Below, piece by piece: positions 54,033-63,712 of a DNA stretch of 64,000 bases. Within the stretch, counting starts at the first letter, position 1, and each line of letters begins with the position of its first letter. Under the pieces are notes generated by a model. That model searched no databases. It had not been told where the DNA came from and saw only the letters and a program-made list of their open reading frames with translations. The translations under genes and the position numbers were made by a program. Location of the stretch: NCBI GenBank assembly GCA_003242885.1, contig QKMZ01000015.1, forward strand, positions 457,568 to 521,567, given 5' to 3'. This stretch comes from Candidatus Melainabacteria bacterium (lineage in GTDB: Bacteria > Cyanobacteriota > Vampirovibrionia > Obscuribacterales > Obscuribacteraceae).

Positions 54033-56096
54033 TTGGTAGCGCCTTTGGTGCGAAAGTGCACTTTTAATACAGGAAGAGTTGCGGTTGAGTATCGTGTCGT
54101 GAGTTCGCAAGACGAAATCAATACCGGCGAAATCTCTATTAATGACCGGACTTTAGTCAATGTGTCCGACAATCCTGCCTTAGCTGATCCGCACGTGCAA
54201 AATCAGTTGAGCGAAGGTCAGGTTCTAGCCGGGAAGTACAAGATTGTCGAGTACATCGGCGCTGGCGGAATGAGCGTTGTTTACAAAGCTCGCGATCAGG
54301 TTTTGTCCCGAGATGTGGCTATCAAAATGCTTTCCGCTTCGCGTGTTGCAGACGAGAAGAGCGTTCGCCGATTTCACCAGGAAGGCACCGCGCTGGGACG
54401 TCTCAACCACCAAAGCATTGTTAGTGTCTACGATGTTGGGCTGACGGAGAGCGGCGAGCCGTTTCTCGTCATGGATTTTGCAAAAGGAAAAACACTCACG
54501 GAGCTAGTCAGTTTTTCCGGAAGATGTTCACCTCTGCGTGCGCTCCATCTCATCAATAATGTTCTCGATGCACTAGTGCATGCTCATGAAAAGGGCGTTG
54601 TACACAGGGATTTGAAGCCCGGCAACATAATTGTTTCAAATCCAGGCGAGGAGAATGAGTTTGCCAGAGTTTTCGATTTTGGCATTGCAAAACTCATGCC
54701 CGGAGCTGACACCACAAGTAGTGAACTAACGCAAACTGGCGAAATCTTCGGAAGTCCGCTCTATATGAGCCCTGAGCAGTGTCTTGGCAAGGCTCTTGAT
54801 GGTCGCTCAGATATCTATTCGGTTGGATGTATTCTCTTTGAATTGCTTGTCGGACATCCACCCCATCAAGCTGAAACTTCTGTTGAAACGATCATCAAAC
54901 ATGTTCAAGACCAAGCCAAGTCGCTCAAAGAATCTTGCCCAGGCGCAAGATTTGATGATGGTCTTGAAAATATAGTTCACAAAGCGTTATGCAAAGATCC
55001 TGCGGATAGATTTCAAACTGCAAAAGAGATGAAAGATGCAGTTGAGCAGTTGCTTTGTGCTTCGAATAGTTCACGTCTGGAAAGTACCCAAAGACAAAAA
55101 TTGTTCGGTTTATTCGAAAAGGATTCACTCACCCTTGGGATCGTTGGTGGACTCTGCTTCTTAGGCATAATCCTGATAGGCATACTTGTCTGGTCTACAG
55201 TTTCTTCGTTTTCGCAAAGAAATAAACCCCTGCGCACGGAAATGAATTCGGGCATGATGCGTTACGCAGTCGATGAAGCTCAAAAGATTACAGAGCGAGA
55301 AAACCTTGGTGCTAACGAACTTGACCAATCGTTTCACTTCCCCGACGGTATTGCTTCGCTCTCCTATCAAGACATTGATGACACCGTTGTCGGCAAACTC
55401 ACAAATACAACTGGCATCAGCAAGATCGACATTAACCACAGCAGAGTGACAGCTTCTAAATTGTTGCTCAGTTACTTTTCGCTCTTGGAAGCAACATCCG
55501 TGAACATGGCGGGAAGCAAGTTTGACTTGGAGTTTTTGCGCGTTTTGTCGCGAATGAAGACTCTTCGCGTCCTAGATATATCCGATTTGGAGGAGCCGCT
55601 GACTGAGGCGCAAATGGAGCTTATCTGCGACGTGCCTACCCTCCAAGAACTCTGGTTGCATCGGTCCATAGAATCGGACGAGGCGCTTAGACCTATTTTT
55701 AAGCTCAAAAATCTTCTCACGCTCGATTTGTCGAAGTGCAAGGTCACCGACAAGGCGATGGAGTACGTAGGTCAGTGTCAAGCTTTACTTCGCCTGGATT
55801 TGAACGATGCCAGGGTGAGCGGCAAAGGTCTGCGAATACTCTCCGGTTTGAGGAAGCTGACTTCGCTCGATATTGCCAACAATCGATTGTCCGACAAAGA
55901 CGTTGACGGGATTTGCGCTTTGTCCGGTCTCGAGAATCTAAACCTCGAGGGCAATAACATTACGGACGCAGGACTAATGAATCTCACTAAGCTGAAGAAA
56001 CTGAAGGTCCTGCGCCTGGAGGGATGTCCGAAAATTACGCACAGCGGTATCTCAAAGTTCCTCGTTGTGCTGCCTCATTGCTTGGTTAAGCGCTGA
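54033..56096 (+). CDS. Ser/Thr protein kinase with leucine-rich-repeat C-terminus
   Basis: Up to 687 residues; the start is uncertain (TTG 54033 or GTG 54099). The kinase domain (about 65-345) has the P-loop IGAGGMSVVYKA, catalytic Lys in VAIKML, HRDLKPGN, DFGIAK and SPLYMSPEQ. A membrane helix follows at about 365-390 (LTLGIVGGLCFLGIILIGIL). The exported part (400-687) contains at least six LRR units, such as LLTLDLSKCKVTDKAMEYV and LTSLDIANNRLSDKDVDGI. The layout is that of a receptor kinase in reverse order. Ligand and substrates are unknown. A terminator-like hairpin follows. Confidence 0.9.
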   Translation: MVAPLVRKCTFNTGRVAVEYRVVSSQDEINTGEISINDRTLVNVSDNPALADPHVQNQLSEGQVLAGKYKIVEYIGAGGMSVVYKARDQVLSRDVAIKMLSASRVADEKSVRRFHQEGTALGRLNHQSIVSVYDVGLTESGEPFLVMDFAKGKTLTELVSFSGRCSPLRALHLINNVLDALVHAHEKGVVHRDLKPGNIIVSNPGEENEFARVFDFGIAKLMPGADTTSSELTQTGEIFGSPLYMSPEQCLGKALDGRSDIYSVGCILFELLVGHPPHQAETSVETIIKHVQDQAKSLKESCPGARFDDGLENIVHKALCKDPADRFQTAKEMKDAVEQLLCASNSSRLESTQRQKLFGLFEKDSLTLGIVGGLCFLGIILIGILVWSTVSSFSQRNKPLRTEMNSGMMRYAVDEAQKITERENLGANELDQSFHFPDGIASLSYQDIDDTVVGKLTNTTGISKIDINHSRVTASKLLLSYFSLLEATSVNMAGSKFDLEFLRVLSRMKTLRVLDISDLEEPLTEAQMELICDVPTLQELWLHRSIESDEALRPIFKLKNLLTLDLSKCKVTDKAMEYVGQCQALLRLDLNDARVSGKGLRILSGLRKLTSLDIANNRLSDKDVDGICALSGLENLNLEGNNITDAGLMNLTKLKKLKVLRLEGCPKITHSGISKFLVVLPHCLVKR

Positions 56097-56127
56097 TGGC
56101 TGGACCGATAATATGACGGAAACGCAG

Positions 56128-56148
56128 CGGGGCACGAATCCCCGTTTC
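56128..56148 (+). terminator. probable terminator after the LRR kinase gene
   Basis: CGGGG (56128-56132), loop CACGAAT, CCCCG (56140-56144) followed by TTTC. AAACG/CGTTT flanks add outer pairing. Located 31 bp after the stop codon. Confidence 0.55.
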
Positions 56149-56318
56149 GAGTGATTTTTGCCGCATTCTCGAGGCTAAACGCCTTCCGCCCCAGCAAATC
56201 AGTGTTTCAGCTTGCTGCGAAGAACCTTAAAGTGGTTTTGACCTTTAAATGTAAGGGTAAAGGATACTTTGAGACTGGTTGCAAAAAATTGGCTTGCAGC
56301 CGAAAAGGAGGCCGTCTG

Positions 56319-57122
56319 ATGTGGGAGAAAAAAGAGAATCCCAAGGGCAAGGGATCTCGAAAGGATGGCGATAAGCGCAAATTCCTTGATGCCCATCCGG
56401 CTAAGCCGAAAGGTCCTTCGGGGCAGGGTGGCGGCATTACTCCTGAGAGCGTGCAGTTCCACGCAATGCAGCAGTCGGACCAGATTGCCAATGTAGCGCA
56501 ACAAGTTTTGGTCTATCACGAGTCATCGGACGGCGCCACAAACAGCGGTACCGATTGGATGAGCCGTCTGAAAGAAGAGTCGATGAACTTCCTTGCAGAG
56601 CAGCGAGGCGTTCAACTTCAGCAGCTGTACAGAGAAGCGGCTTATAAAAAAGGCGTGGAAGTCCTCGTAGATAAGATTTACGGACTGCTTCAGCGCTATG
56701 CCTTTGAGTTTAACCAGATAGCCGGCGGAACCGAATTGCACGTCTCCGGCACCATATCCGGTGACGTAACCGAGGCCACCAAGGTTAACAGGATGAGAGA
56801 AATTGAGGAGACGGAAACCTTCTTCCGTGCCAGATTCTCTACCAAGCTCTTCAGCCTTGTGGTTCGTGGCAAAGACGACCATATAGACTTTTATCTGCTG
56901 CCGACCAGTCGCATGTTGGCGGGCAGCCTGGTCGAAGGTGAATATAAACCAATTTCCACCTTGCAAGTGCGTATAGCGGAGCAGGGCATGATGTGGCGCA
57001 TGGCTGATGCTATTCCTCCTGTGGACAATCTCGATAAGCTCTGTATGTGGCTGTTTACCACCCTTATTGAAGAAACCAAGGAAGCTACGAAAGACGAAGA
57101 AGATGAAGGCAAAAAAGCCTAA
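56319..57122 (+). CDS. hypothetical protein (267 aa)
   Basis: The ATG at 56319 has a strong AAAAGGAGG site eight bases upstream; an apparent longer frame from 56151 is not coding. The product starts with 45 polar, Lys/Gly-rich residues (likely disordered), then an alpha/beta domain with FFRARFSTKLFSLVVRGKDDHIDFYLLPTSRMLAGS. It ends in a Lys/Glu-rich tail. No signal peptide; no family recognised. It is followed by a Pro/Ala-rich gene and may be co-transcribed with it. Confidence 0.6.
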   Translation: MWEKKENPKGKGSRKDGDKRKFLDAHPAKPKGPSGQGGGITPESVQFHAMQQSDQIANVAQQVLVYHESSDGATNSGTDWMSRLKEESMNFLAEQRGVQLQQLYREAAYKKGVEVLVDKIYGLLQRYAFEFNQIAGGTELHVSGTISGDVTEATKVNRMREIEETETFFRARFSTKLFSLVVRGKDDHIDFYLLPTSRMLAGSLVEGEYKPISTLQVRIAEQGMMWRMADAIPPVDNLDKLCMWLFTTLIEETKEATKDEEDEGKKA

Positions 57123-57210
57123 AGGTAGATATTTGTTAGTTTGGTGGTAATAATCTCATAGGGACCCCGGGGGTCTAACTGTTTTTGTCCGGAGTTTCTG
57201 GAGTCGCTAT

Positions 57211-58155
<945 letters not shown>

Positions 58156-58172
58156 ATCCGTTTTTCGCAGTT

Positions 58173-58218
58173 CGCTTACATAGAAATCATGATTCCTGCG
58201 CTTACATAGAAATCATGA
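58173..58218. repeat. tandem 20-bp direct repeat with 26-bp period
   Basis: CGCTTACATAGAAATCATGA occurs at 58173-58192 and again at 58199-58218, separated by TTCCTG. It lies in the spacer between the Pro/Ala-rich gene and the biotinyl carrier gene. Exact duplication may be recent or may be paired binding sites. Confidence 0.8.
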
Positions 58219-58364
58219 GACTTTCGAGCCGCTTTGCTAACATATGCGCCCGCACGTGCATGTGAGCGGGCTTCCGACTCCATTGCCTGGTGTCGCGTAC
58301 TTTCGATTGCTCACTTGCAAAAATCGTTTGCAGTTTCCCAACCCACTTCAAAACGGCAGAACCA

Positions 58365-58577
58365 ATGAAACAAATTCCTTCCATGATGGCCGGCGTCGTT
58401 GTAGAACTCCTCGTCAAGCCCGGAGATTCAGTCTCAGACGGCATGGACGTAGCCATCCTCGAATCGATGAAAATGCAGTTGCCCGTGCAGTCCAACACTG
58501 CCGGCACAGTTAAAGCAGTTAAGGTAGCAGCCGGAGACTTCGTCAATGAAGGCGACGCGCTCATGGAACTTGAATAA
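58365..58577 (+). CDS. biotinyl (lipoyl) carrier domain protein
   Basis: A 70-residue carrier domain. The biotinylation motif ESMKM with the acceptor Lys is in the centre, with GVVVELLVKPGDSVSDGMD before it and VKVAAGDFVNEGDALMELE after it. This is a stand-alone BCCP of the acyl-CoA carboxylase type. It lies directly before HMG-CoA lyase, which suggests it serves 3-methylcrotonyl-CoA or a related carboxylase; the carboxylase subunits are not in the window. Confidence 0.92.
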   Translation: MKQIPSMMAGVVVELLVKPGDSVSDGMDVAILESMKMQLPVQSNTAGTVKAVKVAAGDFVNEGDALMELE

Positions 58578-58613
58578 TAGGTATTAGAAACACTCATTGA
58601 GGAACCGCGCACA

Positions 58614-59570
58614 ATGCTTGAGACTATTCCCAAGCAAGTAAGAATAGTGGAGGTTGGTCCCAGAGACGGGTTGCAGAACGAGTCTCGGCACATTGCGACT
58701 GCTGACAAAGTGCGCCTCATTGAAGCGCTCGCTGCATCAGGGCTGAAAAATATAGAAGTAACATCCTTCGTCAGTCCCAAGTGGATTCCACAATTGGCGG
58801 ATGGTTTGGATGTTTGCCGCTCGCTCAATTTGCCGGCTGATGTTATTAAGACCGCGCTGGTGCCAAACGCCAAGGGCTACGAATCAGCTAATGAAGCCGG
58901 TTTGTCGCACATTGCACTCTTCATGTCGGCTACCGAATCGCACAGTAAGAAAAACATCAACAAGTCGGTTGATGAAGCCTTATCTACTCTGGGTGAGCTT
59001 TCTAAGCAGGCAAAAGCGGATGGCAAATGGGTGCGTTGCTACTTGTCTGTCGTGTTTGAGTGTCCCTATGAAGGGACGGTGAAACCGGACCAGGTGGCTA
59101 GAATTACCGACAAGCTCGTTGAAATGGGTGTTGACGAGATTTCGCTGGGAGACACCATTGGTGCGGCAACACCGCGTCAGGTCGAGAATGTCGTAAAACT
59201 CGTTTTGCGCAGCACTGATATTTCCAAACTCGCATTGCACTTCCACGATACGAGAGGAACCGCGCTGGCAAATGTTCTTGCCGGATTGGAATTGGGAATC
59301 TCAATATTCGATTCCAGCCTCGGAGGCATGGGCGGCTGCCCTTATGCTCCCGGCGCTGCCGGCAATCTTGCTACTGAGGATCTCGTCTACATGCTCGACG
59401 GTATGGGTGTGAAGACGGGCGTTGATTTGGAAAAACTGGTGGATGCCGGTTGTCTTGCCGAACAATTATTAGAGAAGAAACTTCCTGGGAGGTATTTGCG
59501 GGCATGCCTGTCGACGAGAGAAAAAGAGAATTGCAGCAAGGCGAGCACGGCAAGTGCAGTGACGCAGTAA
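58614..59570 (+). CDS. mvaB: hydroxymethylglutaryl-CoA lyase
   Basis: A 318-residue TIM-barrel lyase that splits HMG-CoA to acetoacetate and acetyl-CoA. VEVGPRDGLQNE holds the catalytic Arg and metal-binding Asp, LHFHDTRGTALANVL the metal His, and GGMGGCPYAPGAAGN the catalytic Cys. A 15-residue tail is extra. The start is ATG at 58614, 37 bp after the biotinyl carrier, with GAGGAA upstream. Confidence 0.95.
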   Translation: MLETIPKQVRIVEVGPRDGLQNESRHIATADKVRLIEALAASGLKNIEVTSFVSPKWIPQLADGLDVCRSLNLPADVIKTALVPNAKGYESANEAGLSHIALFMSATESHSKKNINKSVDEALSTLGELSKQAKADGKWVRCYLSVVFECPYEGTVKPDQVARITDKLVEMGVDEISLGDTIGAATPRQVENVVKLVLRSTDISKLALHFHDTRGTALANVLAGLELGISIFDSSLGGMGGCPYAPGAAGNLATEDLVYMLDGMGVKTGVDLEKLVDAGCLAEQLLEKKLPGRYLRACLSTREKENCSKASTASAVTQ

Positions 59571-59587
59571 ATAGCGGGGAAAAATCC

Positions 59588-60400
59588 TTGGACAGCGAAC
59601 AAGTTTTATTAGTAGAACGCGAAGGCGAAATTGCGTGGTTCAAACTGAATCGTGGCAAAGTGATGAATTGCCTTAATCGCCCTCTTTTGAAAGCCTTGAT
59701 TGAAGCGTGCCATGAAGTTGCCAAAGACCGCAGTGTGCGTGTTGTGGCGATCATCGGCGCAGGTAAGAAAGCATTTTGTGCCGGCGCAGATTTGGCTGAG
59801 CGCAAAGGTATGACACAGGCGGAAACTCTCGATTATCTCGCTTTGATTCAGAAAACAATGCGCACAATTGAAACATTGCCGCAACCAGTCATCTGTGCCA
59901 TCAATGGTTCTGCTTATGGTGGAGGAACCGAACTAGCGCTTTCTTGCGACCTGAGAGTCATGGTTGAAGAAGCGCAATTGCGTCTCACTGAAGTTAAGCT
60001 CGGTATCATCCCTGGTGCTGGCGGCACTCAACGTTTACCGCGTCTCATCGGCAAATCCAAAGCCAAAGAGATGATTCTAACCGGCGCTCCCATCAATGCC
60101 TTCGAAGGCCAGCAGTTCGGCCTCATCCACAAAGTCGTCACGGAGAAAGGATCCGAAGACGCAGAGTTCAACCCTGCGCTCATGGATACGGTTCGTGAGT
60201 GGGTGAAAGAGATTGCCACCGGCGCACCACTCTCTCTGGCTGCTGCCAAAGAAGCAATCGACAACGGCTACGATCGCGATCTGGAAGCCGGTTTGGCATT
60301 GGAAACCAAGTCATATTTGACATTGCTCAACACGAAAGACCGCCTGGAAGGTCTCGCCGCTTTTGCAGAAAAGAGAAAGCCTGTTTATGTAGGAGAATAA
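59588..60400 (+). CDS. enoyl-CoA hydratase/isomerase family protein
   Basis: A 270-residue crotonase. FCAGADLAERKGM and INGSAYGGGTELALSCDLRVM form the oxyanion hole; LTEVKLGIIPGAGGTQRLPR contains the catalytic Glu. In this context a 3-methylglutaconyl-CoA hydratase (LiuC-type), working before HMG-CoA lyase, is the best guess. The TTG at 59588 has GGGGA upstream and lies just after the mvaB stop; upstream in-frame starts overlap mvaB by over 60 bp and are less likely. Confidence 0.9.
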   Translation: MDSEQVLLVEREGEIAWFKLNRGKVMNCLNRPLLKALIEACHEVAKDRSVRVVAIIGAGKKAFCAGADLAERKGMTQAETLDYLALIQKTMRTIETLPQPVICAINGSAYGGGTELALSCDLRVMVEEAQLRLTEVKLGIIPGAGGTQRLPRLIGKSKAKEMILTGAPINAFEGQQFGLIHKVVTEKGSEDAEFNPALMDTVREWVKEIATGAPLSLAAAKEAIDNGYDRDLEAGLALETKSYLTLLNTKDRLEGLAAFAEKRKPVYVGE

Positions 60401-60402
60401 TC

Positions 60403-61062
60403 TTGGATTTCCTAATCGACTCTCCAACGCGCGAACCGTTGCCGCTTCAGGTGACCGGGCTGATTTTGTCCGGTGGCAAGAGCAAGCGCATGGGCAGACC
60501 GAAAGCCTTCCTGCCGTTTGAGGGGTCGACTGTAATTGGACACATCGTCCATGAAATAAGAGATCTGTTCAACGAAATATTCATCGTAGCCAACGAAGTG
60601 GAGAGCTTCGAAGATCTCGGCGTAGACGTCGTGAAGGACATTCTGCCACACCGTGGGCCGTTAGGCGGAATACTTTCAGGCTTGATGACTTCGAGCAATC
60701 ACTACGCTTTTGTCATGGCTTGCGACATGCCACTAATCGATAAACGGCTCGTTCGCGAATTGGTTTCACGCCGTCAAGACAACGATGTTGTGGTCCTTTC
60801 TCACCCTCAGGGCATTGAACCATTGTTCGGCGTTTATTCTAAAAACTGCATCAAGCCGCTTGAAGAGTCACTTTTTGCAGGAAATCTTTCCGTACAAGAC
60901 TTCTTGTCAGGTTTGAAAGCCGGTATTTATGAGTGGATGCCTGAGCGCCCAGATGCCGATGCGTTGCCGCCATTTTTCAACATCAATACTCCGCAAGACT
61001 ATTCCCGCGTGATTGCAAGAGCAGGGATGGGTGTTTCCATCCTGCCAGAACGCCGCCCATAA
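60403..61062 (+). CDS. mobA: molybdenum cofactor guanylyltransferase (MobA-like)
   Basis: About 219 residues. The nucleotidyltransferase signature GLILSGGKSKRMGRPKAFLPF binds GTP, and MACDMPLIDKRLV contains the metal-binding Asp. EPLFGVYSKN and the C-terminal FFNINTPQDY are typical of MobA/NTP transferases. The likely start is TTG at 60403, two bases after the hydratase stop, with AGGAG at 60391-60395. MobA joins GMP to molybdopterin. Confidence 0.85.
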   Translation: MDFLIDSPTREPLPLQVTGLILSGGKSKRMGRPKAFLPFEGSTVIGHIVHEIRDLFNEIFIVANEVESFEDLGVDVVKDILPHRGPLGGILSGLMTSSNHYAFVMACDMPLIDKRLVRELVSRRQDNDVVVLSHPQGIEPLFGVYSKNCIKPLEESLFAGNLSVQDFLSGLKAGIYEWMPERPDADALPPFFNINTPQDYSRVIARAGMGVSILPERRP

Positions 61063-61176
61063 TTGTCTGGTAGATTGCATGCATCGCCTGGTTTTTGTAG
61101 GCGCGCATTGTGTGAGCCCAAACATTGTCTCGTCACTTTATTGCAGAAGAACCTAAGCCGCTCCCTGATTTTGTAG

Positions 61177-61196
61177 GGGCGGCATTAATGCCGCCC
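61177..61196. repeat. perfect 20-bp REP-like palindrome
   Basis: GGGCGGCATTAATGCCGCCC is fully self-complementary and preceded by TTGTAG, matching the arm sequence of the copy at 30302-30321. It lies in the spacer between mobA and the BNR gene. Confidence 0.85.
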
Positions 61197-61256
61197 GCGT
61201 AATTTCTTCGGTTGCAAGTTCTTATATAATTTGGCTTCCACTTCAGGGAGTCTGCC

Positions 61257-62486
61257 ATGGCCAAGCCACAAGGAAATCACGTCCAGCTGTTGATTGGAAC
61301 GCGCAAGGGCGCATTCACGCTCACCTCGGATCCAGTGCGTTCAACCTGGAAACTTGAAGGACCTCTTTATTTAGGGCACATTGTGTACCACTACATGGTC
61401 GATCCCCGCGACGCCAGCTCGCAGATTATGGCGATGAAGGCTGGGCATCTCGGACCGACTGTCTTCTTTTCGAAAGATGGTGGAAAAACGTGGAAAGAAT
61501 CGTCGAAGCCACCGCAGTTTCCTAAGGCTGTCGCTGATGACGGTGGTAAACCTGACCCCGACAAAAACATCGCGGAGATGGAAGCGGCTAAGGGTGGAGA
61601 AACAGGAAAAGAGGGCGGAGCCGAGGGAAAGAAAGACGGCAGCGCAGTTAGTGTTGTTTTCTGGCTGTCTCCGGGGCACGAAAGTCAGCCCAATGTTTGG
61701 TACGCCGGCTCTGCACCGCCCGGAATGTTCATCACCACTGATGGTGGCGACACCTGGACTCCAGTGGAAGGCTTTAATAAGTACTGTCAGGACACCGACG
61801 GCTTGCATGGCGAAGGAGAAACACCTGGCGGTCAACTGACGCACTCTATTCTCATCGACCCGCGTGATCCTAATCACATGTACGTTTCAATTTCAGTTGG
61901 TGGAACATTCGAATCCTATGACGCCGGCGCGACCTGGAAGCCCCTAAATAAAGGCGTTGAAGCTGAGTGGCTGCCTGACCCGGAAGCCGAACACGGACAC
62001 GATCCTCACTTTGTTGTAATGCATCCGGCAGATCCGGATCGCCTCTATCAGCAAAATCACTGCGGCATCTACCGCATGGATAGAAAGGACGGCAAGTGGA
62101 TTCGTGTTGGAAATAACATGCCGAAAGAAATCGGCGATATCGGCTTTCCGATTGTTACTCACCCGCACGATGTTAATCGTGCCTGGGTTTTTCCAATGGA
62201 TGGAACAACTGTTTGGCCGCGCACTAGCCCAGGCGGAAGACCTGCAGTGTATGAAACCACTGACGCAGGCGAAACTTGGCACCGCCATGATCTTGGCTTG
62301 CCGACAGAACACGGTTATTTCACCGTGAAGCGCCAGGCTATGTGTGCAGATGCTCAACTGCCTATGGGGCTTTACTTTGGCACCACTGGTGGTGAGATAT
62401 GGGGAAGTCTGGACGAAGGCAAGAGTTTTGACTGTATCGTCAGGCACTTGCCTGAAATTTACTCAATAACAGCAACTCTGGTTTAG
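61257..62486 (+). CDS. BNR/WD40-like beta-propeller protein
   Basis: A 409-residue cytoplasmic beta propeller with sialidase-type Asp-box repeats: FSKDGGKTWKES, TTDGGDTWTPV, SYDAGATWKPL, TTDAGETWHRH and SLDEGKSFDCI. Between about residues 105 and 130 a Gly/Lys/Glu-rich insertion interrupts the first blades. There is no signal peptide and no sialidase catalytic site, so glycosidase activity is unlikely. It is followed by a MoaD/ThiS gene at 18 bp, a pairing that suggests a joint role. Confidence 0.8.
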   Translation: MAKPQGNHVQLLIGTRKGAFTLTSDPVRSTWKLEGPLYLGHIVYHYMVDPRDASSQIMAMKAGHLGPTVFFSKDGGKTWKESSKPPQFPKAVADDGGKPDPDKNIAEMEAAKGGETGKEGGAEGKKDGSAVSVVFWLSPGHESQPNVWYAGSAPPGMFITTDGGDTWTPVEGFNKYCQDTDGLHGEGETPGGQLTHSILIDPRDPNHMYVSISVGGTFESYDAGATWKPLNKGVEAEWLPDPEAEHGHDPHFVVMHPADPDRLYQQNHCGIYRMDRKDGKWIRVGNNMPKEIGDIGFPIVTHPHDVNRAWVFPMDGTTVWPRTSPGGRPAVYETTDAGETWHRHDLGLPTEHGYFTVKRQAMCADAQLPMGLYFGTTGGEIWGSLDEGKSFDCIVRHLPEIYSITATLV

Positions 62487-62504
62487 TTTTACGGGAGCGA
62501 AATT

Positions 62505-62765
62505 GTGTTAGTACACATTCCCAGTCCACTGCGTTCCTATACGAACGGCGCTTCAAAAGTCGAAGCTGAGGGCGCCAGTGTGGATGAAATGCTCGATCAC
62601 CTGGATAAACAATTTCCAGGCATCAAGTTTCGCATGATTGATGAGCAAAGCCGGATGCGGCAGCACATCAGGATTTTTGTGAACAAAGATACAGTGGAAA
62701 CCGTAAAAGCACCGCTCAAATCCTCTGACGAAGTGCGCATCATCTGCGCTCTGTCTGGAGGATAA
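62505..62765 (+). CDS. MoaD/ThiS family sulfur-carrier protein
   Basis: An 86-residue ubiquitin-fold protein with the needed C-terminal Gly-Gly (ICALSGG) where thiocarboxylate would form. VHIPSPLRSYTNGASKVEAE is the typical first hairpin. The GTG start at 62505 has GGGAG upstream. It could serve molybdopterin synthase, but no moaE is present; pairing with the propeller and nearness to a rhodanese may indicate a different sulfur-transfer route. Confidence 0.85.
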   Translation: MLVHIPSPLRSYTNGASKVEAEGASVDEMLDHLDKQFPGIKFRMIDEQSRMRQHIRIFVNKDTVETVKAPLKSSDEVRIICALSGG

Positions 62766-62787
62766 CCTGGTTCTCTTTGAGAGTTTG

Positions 62788-63702
62788 CTATGTGTTTGTT
62801 CTCAATGAAAATGCTGACTTCGCGTAGCGGTATAGCTCTACGTCGAAAGAGTTTAGTTCTTCGATGAGTTTGATTGCCTCTGGGTCTACTTCTTGCAAGC
62901 TCTTTCGATCTGCGTTGATGTTCAATTTTTCTTCTTCCGTATTCCAGCCAAATTGTTTGCTAACGAATGGAAGAAATTCGCTGTATTCGTCAGTGAACCC
63001 AACAAAGTCGAAGTAATGCAGCAAATTGCTTTTTGCATTCTCAAGCATCTCTTGCGTGCAGGCTCCCCACGTAATGCTATTAGTGTCGCTGCCGGTGAGC
63101 ATGCGCAGCATTGGATTGTCTGTTGTTAGATCGAACCGTGACTGAGCGAAGTCAACTAGCGACATGTTCTGTTCGACTATCTGTTTTCCTACTGGATTTG
63201 CGTCGGCGATACTGCGCAGATAATAGTAGAGCGAAACGAGTCGGTCGACGGGTTCGCGTAAAATGGTGATGTAACAACATTCTCGCTCCACCAGCTGATC
63301 AATTCGCAAATAGAATGAGCTATGTCCAGTAACGGCTTGCAGGTTCTCCAGGCGTTCGTTCAAAGAACATTGAAGCGCTTCTCTGTCATGAAGCTGTTCG
63401 CTGGGTATTTCATATAGCGCGCCGCCTTTGTAGTTCTTATACAAAGATCCAGCGAAGCTGCTTCCTGCTGTCTTTGGAATGTGGATGAAAACGATTAGCG
63501 GCAATTCTGTTGCTTTGGAATAAACTTTGACGGCATCCAGTTGGAAGCAATTCTGGCGCGCAGACCACTGTTCATTTAGATTTGCAGTTATAAGTCTGGC
63601 AAGGCGTTCTTTGTAGTTTTGCTCTCTGAGCGCGGCTTTTAAGCTCTCGTTGCTGCCCGGCTTGAAATACAGTCGTTTCAGTGAGTTCAATGATTTCAAC
63701 AC
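62788..63702 (-). CDS. sulfotransferase family protein
   Basis: About 304 residues from GTG 63702 (10 bp after the rhodanese stop, with GAGG upstream); an ATG at 63765 overlaps the rhodanese gene. The PAPS-binding loop VFIHIPKTAGSSFAGSLY is clear, and TILREPVDRLVSLYYYLRSI is the 3'-phosphate-binding motif of sulfotransfer_2 (carbohydrate/heparan-type) enzymes. There is no signal peptide. Acceptor is unknown, perhaps an extracellular glycan. Confidence 0.82.
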   Translation of the reverse strand: MLKSLNSLKRLYFKPGSNESLKAALREQNYKERLARLITANLNEQWSARQNCFQLDAVKVYSKATELPLIVFIHIPKTAGSSFAGSLYKNYKGGALYEIPSEQLHDREALQCSLNERLENLQAVTGHSSFYLRIDQLVERECCYITILREPVDRLVSLYYYLRSIADANPVGKQIVEQNMSLVDFAQSRFDLTTDNPMLRMLTGSDTNSITWGACTQEMLENAKSNLLHYFDFVGFTDEYSEFLPFVSKQFGWNTEEEKLNINADRKSLQEVDPEAIKLIEELNSFDVELYRYAKSAFSLRTNT

Positions 63703-63712
63703 GATGGCTGCC

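Noticed and set aside
56151..56318. Upstream extension of the 267-residue hypothetical protein
   Set aside because: The codons are Lys/Cys-rich without structure, and a strong AAAAGGAGG site marks the ATG at 56319.
61257..62486. Sialidase activity for the Asp-box propeller
   Set aside because: Asp boxes are structural; no signal peptide and no catalytic Arg triad or Tyr/Glu pair could be identified.
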